Positions 49,631 through 59,463 of a stretch of DNA of 64,000 nucleotides are shown here, piece after piece. The notes beneath the pieces were generated by a model, which worked only from the letters and a program-made list of their open reading frames with translations, was not told the DNA's origin and made no database searches. Made by a program: the position numbers and the translations under genes. Source of the DNA: Dichetophora obliterata (taxonomy: Eukaryota > Arthropoda > Insecta > Diptera > Sciomyzidae); the NCBI GenBank assembly GCA_963920525.1, contig OY986437.1, positions 31,730,563 to 31,794,562 on the forward strand, read 5' to 3'. The number at the start of each line of letters is the position of its first letter. Position 1 is the first letter of the stretch.

Positions 49631-51288
49631 TTTTGCCCAAAGTCCTCCAGGTTTTTTTTATGAGCCCCCAAAGATGTGGGCCTCGGTGTCATTTTTGCAA
49701 AAAAATGATCATTTTCTCAAGCTCATATCTTGCAAACCGTTCGGAATTTTGATTTACTCTCTGAGGCAAAGTTGTAGCTCATGTCATAAAGAACAAAAAT
49801 CGTGAACGTATAAAATAAAAAAAAACTCCATCTCCAAGGTCAAAATCGCAAAAAACTTTACAAAATTAAATTTTTTTTTACCTTATTTCCCCTGTTCAGG
49901 TCCATAGGTAGCAAACCGTTCAAAATTCAAGGAAATAATCAACTACAAAAATGAACCTAAAATCTCAATAAACAACTTTCTAAATCATATGAACTTCCTA
50001 GGAATGATTCTTAACACCTTTTAGGTAGCGCCTAGGTAGCCGCAAAAGTAAAAATTTCCCGAAAATTTTTTAATTTCATTTGTTTTTTCTTTACTTCAAC
50101 ATTGAAATACTATAAAGCCTTCTCCCGTAAGTGAAAAGGCATGTTGCAGGTTTCATTGTTATACTTTTACTGATTTTATTAATCTTAGTTCTAAGGTGGT
50201 GTGGGTTGACATTTAGAGTTAGGGTTGTAACAAAGAGTAGTAGCATAGATATTTAGTAATAATGATTCAGTGTTGTAGGGATTAGTAGTCTCAGCAGAGA
50301 TGGCACTACAATACTATGCTTTCTATTTCAAAAATTATAAAAAAAATATTCGTATGATGTTTACAATGTTGATGGCCCTGGACTTGCAAATCGCACTCTC
50401 TTAAGTTGTGGATCCAAATCCACATGGTGTCCACAGGCACTTTACTTCCAGACTGCCCTCCATCATCAGCTTTTTCTTCTTCAGCTACTTCATTGAATTC
50501 AATACAGATGTTTGCTTTAAAGTAGTTGTTTGACAGTTTGGGCACGGGAACTCACCCACCCGCTTGAGAATATTTATTAGAATGCACTTACTATAAGTAA
50601 AGGTACAGTGCACTCACACACTCGGCCTCCTGACTGACAATTATTTACGTTCAAATTTTTGAACGTAGCCCTAGTTTTTTTTTTACTAGGGCTGTTTTTT
50701 GAGAAAACCAGATTTTTATTAAAAAAGTGAGGTTTAAAAATCTTTTTTTTTTAATTTGCCCCAATGAGTTAATAAAAATTAACGAATTTATATACAGATT
50801 TATAGCGTTTTCAAAGGTCTTCTCAACGACACCCATCTCAACCAGATCGGATAAGAAATGGGTGAGATATAAGCGATTATATACTCAAGCTATAAAGGCC
50901 TATATCTCAAGAAGTTGGATCGGCCTCCTTAAAAAAACTTTGGGGTTTTAATCAACTCTGTAAGCCCTACCAGGCCAAAGAAAATTGGCGCATTTCTCAT
51001 AAAGTAAATTTGTTTATAAAAGCGGAAAAAAAACGTTTTGGGCCATTTTTCGCTCATTTTTCGAAAGTTTTTTGCGGTTTTGACCTTGAAGATGAAGTTT
51101 TTTATTTTATATGTTCACAATTTTTGTTTTTTATGGCAAGAGCTACAACTTTGCCTCAGAGAGTAAATCAAAATTCCGAACGGTTTGCAAGATATGAGCT
51201 TGAGAAAATGATCATTTTTTTGCAAAAATGACACCGAGGCCCCACATCTTTGGGGGCCCATAAAAAACCTGGAGGACTTTGGGCAAAA
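49631..51288. mobile_element. Long-TIR element, 1.66 kb
   Basis: Roughly 235-bp inverted repeats: 49631-49865 starts TTTTGCCCAAAGTCCTCCAG, and 51054-51288 ends with its inverse. Shared internal phrases include GAGCTCATATCTTGCAAACC-type sequence split as CTCATATCTTGCAAACCG and its inverse CGGTTTGCAAGATATGAG. No target duplication was found. The interior (49866-51053) has no transposase. Superfamily unknown. Confidence 0.75.
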
Positions 51289-52187
51289 CTGGGAGACAGG
51301 GGTCTTTTTTTTGGTCTTTTATAACGTAGTGGTGTCCGTATATGGTTATTTTTTTTCGAGTTGCACTGTGAAATTATAGCGTCTGTTGTTGGCATGGCAT
51401 TAAACTTTGAAATTAACAATAAGTCAATTTACAGCAATTTTTTTAAAAGTTTTATATTTTATCCTTAAAATAGAGGAGATAACTATTCCAATGATACCTT
51501 AGTTAATAAAATGTGATTTAAGTTGACTGAGCTACGTTGTCTAAAAATAGGCCTTATTTTGGCATTCGAATGGCTATGGCTCCGCAAAAAAAAATTTAAA
51601 CTTTAATCTCCGGAATTGGTTTTTTTAACAAAAAAACAACCTAAAAAAATTTTGAGCCAAATCGGAGATGGTCAGTGCGAATGATAGGTCACCTCAATCT
51701 GAAATGGGCGATAATAATTTTTGTGTGTCCCCAATATTAAAATAGATGCACGATTTTGTAGCAGCGCACTGATTTTGTTGCTACTATTTTCCGCAACACT
51801 GTATATAGCAATAAAATTTTAAATAAGTCTAATTGGCTCAGTCCGTAAATCAAGTGTTAATAAGAATTGGCGAAAATCAGAAAATAAAACGCCAAAATTT
51901 TTAACTAGCACGCGATGTTGCTAACTCTTATTCACGAACTAACATGTGTGCTATTTACATATACATATATCCACTGCAGATCGTACATGCTTATTCAGAA
52001 AGAAATGGCCTGAGCAAATGAAAGTTTGTAACGGTTACATCTCTCTCGGAGTTTTACACAACGTCACACTAGATTCTCAAAAAATTATAACTCCAGTTGA
52101 TGAATGTATTGTTAGGTTCAAACGAAAAGTTAAAAAATAAGTTAACATTTGTGTTATTTATGTGCCCATGGCTGTAAATGCAAAAAA
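51289..52187. other. Non-coding stretch (intron side of the egl exon)
   Basis: AT-rich sequence immediately downstream, in the gene's direction, of the host exon. No branch of a known element and no second exon was identified. Confidence 0.35.
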
Positions 52188-52213
52188 TTACGAAAAAATA
52201 TTTTCAAACTTAC

Positions 52214-52379
52214 CCGATTGACTACCGCCAGCAATTTGTCGCATTTCCTTGGTGAAATCTTTGGAGCCAAACTGGCAAGACAGATCGTGCACAGTACGTG
52301 GCTCGCCCTTGTCCAGCAAGCGTTCCAAAAAGAAAAGCAGCGTCATGTTGCGTGCCATCTCATACTCCATGGACTCCAT
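52214..52379 (-). CDS. egl: First coding exon of egalitarian-like gene
   Basis: A 166-nt exon coding 55 residues plus one base, starting MESMEYEMARNMTLLFFLER, then LLDKGEPRTVHDLSCQFG and FTKEMRQIAGGSQSG. From memory this closely resembles the N terminus of Drosophila Egalitarian, the adaptor that links localising mRNAs and Bicaudal-D to dynein, so the identification is knowledge-based and unsearched. A consensus donor GTAAGT follows at 52213 (read on minus), in phase 1 after the first base of a Gly codon. The ATG lies in an ATGGAGTCCATGGAG context; the first ATG is chosen. Codon use is more balanced than in the surrounding repeats. The opposite-strand 97-codon frame is its shadow. No second exon is visible to the left, so intron 1 is likely over 50 kb. 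Confidence 0.68.
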
Positions 52380-53322
52380 GTTGAGATAAACTTTGTGGTT
52401 GACTTTTTTTTTTGTGAGGTTTGTTCGATTTCGTGTTTATAGTATTAAAAATAATTTATTGCAATTTTTTTTTTTCAGTCAAAAATAATGGCTACTTGCT
52501 GCAATTTGTTGGAAGCACGCGTTTATTAGGCAAATATTTTGGTAAACGCAGAGAAAAAAAAACACTCACTCACTCACGGGCAGTGTTTGATTATGAAGAT
52601 GGGCTGAGCTGTTGTGGGTGGGTGTTTAAATTAGATATGGTAATGAAAATTATTATTTTTATTTTGTCACTTAATTTATTTTAGTTTTAATTTTAGTTGT
52701 TTTATTGATTATTGTTGTTGTTGTTGTTGTTTGTTTTTCTGCAAATAAGAAAAGAAAGGAAAAATAAATAATTCTTCAAGCCAAGCAAGCAATAAATATG
52801 AATAAGGAAAGAAAGGAAAAATAAATAAATCTTCAAACCAAGCAATAAGTATGAATTTCAAGCAGATGCTTTAAAACATTTTTTTTTACTTTTTGCTTTG
52901 TCGTCATCTGTGGTTTTTTTTGCACACTGGTTTTATTTTACTTATGTGTATTTAACTTATTTCATTTCAAATAGTTCCTGCCCATTTTTATGTCATTCGT
53001 GCCTTTCAAAGTTAATAAATTATTCAAACCGGTAAAATGACTGAAAACAAGGCTGATATCCTTGTGACGGAAACGGAAGTTGAATACAGACTGAATGCCA
53101 TCCATGCGTTGCCAGGCAACTTTGCTACACGTGTGTGTGTGTGTTTTTGTGCAACAACAAAAGCAAGCACAAATGAATACGCGCAGCTTCAAAAACCTCT
53201 CACAAAAATTTGACTGTCAAAATCAGCTGTTTTCTCAGAGATTTTTTATTTTGCTTTGCGGCGAATTTAACTTATTCTTGTTCAGCTACGCTTTGGTCTC
53301 ATTTTCTTCTCAGCATTGTGCA
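52380..53322. other. 5' flank / possible promoter side of the egl exon
   Basis: On minus this lies upstream of the egl start codon. It contains (GTT)n at 52709-52730 and (GT)n at 53131-53144 and otherwise little repeat structure. A 5' untranslated exon or promoter probably lies here, but I could not place a transcription start. No other gene is seen. Confidence 0.4.
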
Positions 53323-53739
53323 CAGCGTTGCCAGACTTTTTTTTAAACTGTAAGTTCAAAAAAAAACCTGTATTTTTAACGAAAAAAAACTGTAACCCTT
53401 AAAAAAACTGTAACCCTAAAAACACGGCAACTTTAATTTTGTTGTTAATTATTAAAATGAAAATAATAAAAAACAATTCATTTTCAAGAACATAAACAAT
53501 AACATAAGCAGTTAAAAAACAACTTTAACTAGCATTTGTACTTTTGAATAGATCACTAGTAGATAAAATTAGATCATGTTTATAGATTTTTGATGACACA
53601 CGGCAGTTCGAGCACATGGAGTCGAAAGGAAGAGTCATTAAAATACTTGCGAACAGTTTAAAATATTTCTTAACAGTTATTTAATGATAGCTTCACGAAA
53701 AATATAAAAACTTTCAGCACGCACAAAAATGAAAACTAT

Positions 53740-54860
53740 CCACCGGGAAAATGAGAATTAATTCTTTAAAAAAATCAGGAATTGAATGGATTCTTGTGAT
53801 GCATTTTAGAATGTATTCCAAATAATATATAAATTTAAAGCAAAATCTATGAATTGGAATCAATAAACAAAAAATTTATTGATTCATTTTTATTGCTGCA
53901 GGAATCGATTATGAAGTATATAACAATTTATAATAAAGTAAATATTGTTAGATTCCTTGCTTGCTTTTATGGTAAGTGAAAAACGAATTGATTCTGAAAC
54001 AAATTCTGCTATAAGCAAAAAAAGAATCAATCTGTTATGATTTGTATTTTTTGTTTTTGTCAGATATTTTTGAAAAACGATTGTTCTGTTGTTTTCCTTT
54101 CACGCGTTTCTTAAAAATTTTACTTTCTGTTTGATTTGTCAGCGTTGAAGGAACAAACTGCTTCAGAAGGCTCGAAAATTTTAATAATGTAGGTATTGTT
54201 TGGTAAGTTATGAAAAACCATTGCTCTTTACTTGTTTAATTCATTTCTTAATGTTTTTTTAAATGCAGAGTGCATTTGCAAGGAAGGATACGACCAGGAA
54301 CAGGCCCAAAAAGATATGAAGGAAGCTATACGCAAGTCAAAATGTAAATACTATAAGGATACATTCAAAGCAAAACGGAAGGAACAATCTACATCATAAA
54401 CATCAATATTTTTGCAATAAATGTGGTATTATTATAATTTAAATCTCGTCTGCCTAATTATTATTTATTCTTTCAAATTACGTAATAATTATCTCTATTA
54501 ATTTGAATTATTATAATAACATTTTTTATTAATTATTTAAAAAAGAATAAAAGATTTTCAATTCTGTCATACAAACCTATGCATTATGGAATTCATTCAT
54601 GTATATCTATTCCAAAAAGGCTTCTTAGCGATTCATACTTTTTTCATATTCAAAAAATTCATACTTTTTTCATTTAAAAGAATCCATTTTATAAGCGAAT
54701 AAAAGAATCGATTTCAGCAGTGATTCAAGTGGAAGGCAGAAAAGAATGTACTACTTTTTGAAGGACATCACAATGTTAAAAATAATCAATTCTAGAATCA
54801 ATAATTGGAAAAGTGAATTGATTCTTTTTTCATACACAATTGATTCTTTTTTCCCGGTGG
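53740..54860 (+). mobile_element. CCACCGGG-ended TIR element with exon-like content
   Basis: Begins CCACCGGGAAAA and ends with the inverse TTTTTTCCCGGTGG. GAATYRATT-type motifs (GAATTGATTC, GAATCAATT) are numerous near both ends, probably binding sites. It lies inside the hAT copy 1. No clear target duplication was found. The centre contains a candidate spliced coding fragment (54143-54399). Confidence 0.65.
54143..54399 (+). pseudogene. Two-exon coding fragment inside TIR element, unrecognised
   Basis: Not recognised. Exon a (54143-54192), after a TTTGTCAG acceptor, reads VEGTNCFRRLENFNNV. Exon b (54269-54399), after TTTTTTTAAATGCAG, reads ECICKEGYDQEQAQKDMKEA and continues Lys-rich (SKCKYYKDTF) to a TAA. 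Joining them keeps the frame with a Glu codon split at the junction. AATAAA follows at 54416-54421. Donor a is GTATTG; a better GTAAGT nine bases on would introduce a stop. The candidate exon further upstream (ending before GTAAGT near 53970) has an in-frame stop, so a start is not seen. It may be a captured host gene tail or the end of the element's own protein. Confidence 0.35.
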
Positions 54861-55089
54861 GTATATAAATTTCACATACACATAAAATACTTATTTGCCA
54901 GTTTTTTCTCAGCTTTTATTTATTGTGTTTTACTCTGTTCTTATGTTTGACAGCTACGGTACCCACTTCTCTGTGACGACACTACCATGTTGAATATACC
55001 TTGATATTAGATTTAATTATTTTTCGTAAATTTACTTGTCAATTTTTTTTACATTTGGTTTGATTTATCAAATTGAATACAGTTCGATG

Positions 55090-55700
55090 TATTCTTTTTT
55101 AAAAGATCTTTTGTTCTTAGAATTCCACAAAGTTCGGGAATCTCTTACTTATTTCTAAGTTTTGTTTGATTAATATTAATTACTGAAAATATTCTTTCAA
55201 CATTTGCAGTGGCTATTGGAATACATAGAGCAGCAGAAATCGGTTTTCCCAAGAAAAGAAAAGCTACAATTACTATAATCGCTTTTTTTTATTTCTAAAT
55301 TTAAATTACTATGACGTGATTCGCGCCATTAATCATCAACTTCTTGAAATTCTTCAATGCTTTATAACATTTGTCCAATGTCGACTCAATTTCGATATAG
55401 ATGGTTGATAAGTATTTAAAACTTTACTTGGAGACAGCAGTTCCACATCTTTTAAAAATTAATTTTCAAATTCAAATTTCATTAACAGATTTTTACATAG
55501 CTCAACCTTAAATTGTACGCAATGTTCTCTGAAATCGATTTTCTCCGATTGTAGTAATTTATGAGTTGACATCAATGCTATAGATATTTCACTACCTAAA
55601 TAAATATTTTTCAGAGACTAGATTGCCAATATTGTTAATATTCATTTTTTTTTAAATTCAGTTACGATAAGAAACTCATCTTAAAGTTTTTTAAAGACCA
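55090..55700 (-). pseudogene. hAT transposase C-terminal region, copy 1
   Basis: Broken frames on minus read EKIDFREHCVQFKVELCKN, then SPSKVLNTYQPSI, LSRHWTNV, and the hAT dimerisation hallmark ATANVERIFSVININ with TKLRN, followed by a phrase like GILRTKDLLKKN. The ERIFS motif followed by a K-x-LRN is the standard end of hAT transposases, where the protein oligomerises on the TIRs. Stops and shifts make it inactive. The same region is present, inverted, in copy 2, split between 56150-56333 and 63459-63870. Confidence 0.7.
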
Positions 55701-56399
55701 CATGTAAAAAAATCAATGGCAACCAAATTGACATATCGAAGCAAATTCTATTTGAATCCTTCCAAATTATTACAGCGATGGTATAATTGCAATGATAGAA
55801 TATAATTGCAGGGCTACAATGATGTCACAGGGCATTTATTTTAAAAAAAAATTTTAATTATCAAAAATAAAAATAAAAAACCAAAAATATATCAATGTAT
55901 TATTTCACATCTGACATTTAAAAAAAACTGTAATTTGCTCTACGAGTCAATTAAAAAAACTGTAAGCCTGTTCAAAAAACTGTAATTTACAGTTAAAACT
56001 GTGAATATAGCAACGCTGATTGTGCATGATATCCAGCGTTGCCATATTCACAGTTTTAACTGTAAATTACAGTTTTTTAAACAGGCTTACTTTTTTTTAT
56101 AATGACTCGTAGTGCAAATAACAGTTTTTTAAAATTTCAAATTTAAAAAAAAATTAAATATTCAACTCATAAACTACCACAATCGGAGAAAATCGACTTC
56201 AGAGAAAATTGCGTAAAATTTTATGTTGAGCTATGTAAAAAACAGTTACTTAAATTTTAATTTGAAAAATCATTTTAAAAATATGTGGAACTTCTGTATC
56301 CAACTAAAGTTTTATATACTTATCAACCATCTACAGGGCCACGTTAAGACCAGATGCCGCCCCGGGGCAGAGTAAAATTTGCCGCTCTCCTTATTTTTT

Positions 56400-56760
56400 T
56401 TTTTTTTTTATTTGGATTTAATAATAATTTTTGACCCAATTCATATTCTTGAAAAGTTCGGCTTCAATGTTTAACATCGAAAGTGCGGACAATTTTTCGT
56501 CATTCAATGAAGATTTTAAATAATTTTTAACCCTCTTGAAAACGGAAAAAGATCGTCAGTATAGGCTATTTTTCCTTCTCTTAAATTCATCGATAGTGTA
56601 TTAATTATTACATTGAAAAATTCACATTTAATTTTCTGTGCTCCTTCTAAACATTTTTTCTTCTTGTAGTTTGCCAAGAACATAGATATTTCGAAGGCAT
56701 TTTTTTTTTTGCTTTTTCTACAAATCATCAAATCTATTTCGCATATCGTCCACGTATATT
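56400..56760 (-). pseudogene. hAT transposase C-terminal relic (ZMYM1-like group)
   Basis: Minus-strand frames read ISMFLANYKKKKCLEG and NFSM-type sequence, then DLFPFSRGLKII and, in a shifted frame, KNYLKSSLNDEKLSALSMLN followed by IEAELFKNMNW. The LSALSMLNIEAEL phrase matches the conserved end of TTF/ZMYM-like hAT transposases (LSxLAxLSIExEL). It stops a short distance inside the element's left terminus, as expected for the 3' end of the gene. Frameshifted; the rest of the gene was not recognised. Confidence 0.5.
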
Positions 56761-57780
56761 TTCAAAGATCCGTATAATTACAAAACAAAGTTAATATCTA
56801 TTAAAGGGCTGCACAAATGTATTTGCTACTTTGATTCCTTTTTACTTTACTTTTAGCTAGGCACTTCACTTGTAGCAAAATTAAGCAAAGAAATAGCGTA
56901 AAACCATTGCTTGTTGCTCAGAGAAAAAGTAATGTTGTAACTCTTTCTCTCTCGGATCAAATGCATACGCAACTTGTTCTCATCAATTACAGTAGTTATC
57001 GGTCGCTATCACGGCAAATGAAAAAAAAAACTGTATAGTTCTACCTCCTACTGCAAGTACTTGAGTATGGTGAAAGCAAAAGTCATTATCAGTTGCTAAT
57101 GAAAGCAATAGTAAAGTAAAAATAAAGTAAAAGTTAACTTAAAAAAATGGAAATTGTTTTATTTTAATTTTTAAATGCTAAAATGTTTACAGCCAACAAA
57201 CAGTTATTCTTTTCCTGTAAATAATATTAATAGCAGTTTTAATAACGACGCTATAAAAAATTGTGAGCGGCGATTTTAAACTTATTATTTTTTTAACTAA
57301 AATAATTTATTTATATTCAAGCATTAATAAATATATATTACCACACATAAAGTTAAATTTTTTGAAATTTTTTTTGTTGTTTTCGTTATCTTTATCTGAA
57401 TAGTAGTTAGAATAGATTTTTTGTTTTTAATAAAATATAAATTTAAATTAAAACATACAACTGCAAATTCATCTTCTAAATTAATGAAATTAGGCATCAA
57501 GTATTTCAAGTACTTGCCAACTTGTACTCCTCTTGCAAGTTATTTTTATGTACATAACTAATACGCGATAGACAATTTATGATTTGATTTGCTTTCAACC
57601 GGTTTTCCACTTACGCACACGAGTCGAGTCTATTATTTTTGAAAAATATTTTCTGTGTTTGAATTTAGATAGAATGTGTTCCAAAACGGTAGTGCTCATT
57701 AAAGCTATAAATTCGTCACAAATGGAAAAAGACAAATATGATACATTTCCTCTGCCTTTATTGCCATATTTCGCAATACT
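56761..57780. other. Interior of hAT element, 5' of the LINE
   Basis: AT-rich sequence with inverted pieces such as TTTTTACTTTACTTTTAG near 56848 and AAAGTAAAAATAAAGTAAAA near 57113, possibly a small MITE. No gene was recognised, and the exact LINE 5' boundary after 57780 is uncertain. Confidence 0.35.
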
Positions 57781-58006
57781 CTGGCAACTCTGTTCTCTTG
57801 CTAAGACGTCTTGCTAACTTTGTCTGTTAGTTAAATTCTTTTATTTAATCTTAAATTGTACTAATTAAAGTAATTATTAGTGTTAACTATATAACTACGG
57901 CTTGTTATCAGTCTCAAGATAAAATTTCCTGTTTTTGCTGTTTTTTTGCTATCAACTTGATGGTTACTGCTTTGTGTGCTACATAACCTCACTTTCATTT
58001 GCCAGT

Positions 58007-59338
58007 ATGGTCGATTGCTGCTGTATTGGGCTGCCTGTTAAAATTGGGGATGCCTTGTCTGACTCTAAGAATAATGGTTTAGTGTGGAAATGCTTCAGCT
58101 GTCGCAGTGTGCCGGCTAGTGATCTGCTCGGCTTATTATCAGTTTTGAAGAAGTCGACGGCGGGAATTGCGGATGACGTGGCGCGCCTCCAGAGCATGGT
58201 GTCTCTTCATGCAGAATACTGCAACAAACCATTTGATAATTCCATCTCTGATACTGGTTCTAAGAATAATGTTCAATCAGGCAGGAGGGTTACTAGAGCT
58301 AATCAGAAGTCTAGAAAGGCAAATTGCATTACATCTGATACGGATTCCAGTGTTGTTGTTGCCAGTGTCTTTGCTGCGCCATCCTTAGTTAACCGATCAT
58401 TGCAAAGTGATGCTATTATTTCTAATTCGGTTATCGAAAAAACTCCTACTGATACTCAATCATCTGCTACTACGCTGGCTCCCATTTCAGAAACTGCGGC
58501 CGTGACTCAATTTGTAGCTGCTGATCAAATCATGGTTAATGCTCTTCCGTGTGCTGCTACTGTTGTTATGCAAACATTCCCTACTGCTGCTGCTGCTCTG
58601 CAAATTGATGTTGATGCGCAAATCACTGTAAATCATAATGCTGCTGCTCAATCTATTGCTGCTGTGAGATCTGCAGATGGTGGTCATATTGTCAATGCAG
58701 AGCAACTCTCTGCTGTTCAATCGGAACCTGAATCGCAATCTGCTGCTGTGAAATCTCTTTCTGATGCTCAATTTATTGTTTCGGTTCAACCGCAACCTCA
58801 ATCTCATCCTACTGTTGCGAATTCTCAATCGATTGGATACTCTACAATTACAACTGAAATTGTATCTCGGCCTATTTGTTCTACATTATTAAATATTGCT
58901 CCTAGTTATGCCACGGCACTCCGAATGAATGGTTCACAAGCGGCTGACATCGCTTCTACGTCATCTATAGTCGATCTACAGCCGAATAATGATCCGAATT
59001 GTGAACTGGTTGTTGTTCATCGTGCTCCACGGAAATCTTTATTCATTTCTCGCTTAGCTTCATCCACTACTGAGGAAAATGTGTTAAATTACATTAAGAA
59101 TAAAGTTGGATTTTCACCTCTAGCCCTTGAGTCGCTGTGGTGTCACAAGTTTGTTTTACCTGAATCTAGGAATTTTTCATCGTTCAAATTATCGGTTGTA
59201 GCCAGTGATTTTGAATCGTTACTAAGCAAGGATGTTTGGCCTACGGGAGCCATCGTTCATGAATTCGTACCACGAAGTAGTCTAAATCATCGAAATAAGA
59301 CTCAGGCTATTTCTGTCCGTGCAAAAAACTATTATTAA
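58007..59338 (+). CDS. LINE ORF1 protein (RNA-binding, PHD-like finger)
   Basis: 443 residues from the first in-frame ATG; the frame is open further upstream from at least 57935, where CYQLDGYCFVCY looks like the first half of the finger, so the N terminus may have been damaged by a small shift near 57940. The segment CCCIGLPVKIGDAL..LVWKCFSCRSV is the second half of a PHD-like cysteine finger as found in CR1-group ORF1 proteins. Residues about 130-310 are a Ser/Ala/Gln-rich linker. The C-terminal domain (APRKSLFISRLASSTTEEN to WPTGAIVHEFVPR) is conserved in copy B. Family role: binding LINE RNA in the ribonucleoprotein. It ends with GCA AAA AAC TAT TAT TAA, which contains a slippery site. 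Confidence 0.85.
   Translation: MVDCCCIGLPVKIGDALSDSKNNGLVWKCFSCRSVPASDLLGLLSVLKKSTAGIADDVARLQSMVSLHAEYCNKPFDNSISDTGSKNNVQSGRRVTRANQKSRKANCITSDTDSSVVVASVFAAPSLVNRSLQSDAIISNSVIEKTPTDTQSSATTLAPISETAAVTQFVAADQIMVNALPCAATVVMQTFPTAAAALQIDVDAQITVNHNAAAQSIAAVRSADGGHIVNAEQLSAVQSEPESQSAAVKSLSDAQFIVSVQPQPQSHPTVANSQSIGYSTITTEIVSRPICSTLLNIAPSYATALRMNGSQAADIASTSSIVDLQPNNDPNCELVVVHRAPRKSLFISRLASSTTEENVLNYIKNKVGFSPLALESLWCHKFVLPESRNFSSFKLSVVASDFESLLSKDVWPTGAIVHEFVPRSSLNHRNKTQAISVRAKNYY
59323..59329 (+). promoter_or_regulatory. Candidate -1 ribosomal frameshift site A AAA AAC
   Basis: The heptamer A AAA AAC lies in ORF1 with the zero-frame codons AAA AAC, the canonical eukaryotic slippery arrangement. It is three codons before the ORF1 stop (59336-59338). 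Slipping back one base gives AAA AAA CTA and then 45 further sense codons to the ORF2 ATG at 59464. A weak stem (GATG at 59345 with CATC near 59369, plus AAAC/GTTT) starts about 15 bases downstream, farther than the typical 5-9. Function is inferred. Confidence 0.45.
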
Positions 59339-59463
59339 CACCTGGATGTGAAAACTCTGCATCAGTTTCATCGCCTTCAAATTATAATCTTTCAAGTTCC
59401 TACTCTAAAAACCAGCATGGATCTAGTCATAGGTATTCTTTATATTATCAGAATATTGGTGGC

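Larger units (their letters stand above)
53323..56018 (-). mobile_element. hAT element, copy 1, perfect 8-bp TSD
   Basis: The ends are CAGCGTTGCCA and the inverse of CAGCGTTGCTA. ATTGTGCA flanks both (53315-53322, 56019-56026), a perfect 8-bp target duplication. ACTGTAA motifs are repeated inside both ends. A decayed transposase C terminus lies on minus (55090-55700), and a CCACCGGG-ended element is nested at 53740-54860. The host region next to it is the 5' side of the egl exon. Confidence 0.92.

Noticed and set aside
52149..52442. 97-codon plus-strand frame
   Set aside because: Overlaps the egl-like exon on the opposite strand, which has a consensus donor and a recognisable peptide.
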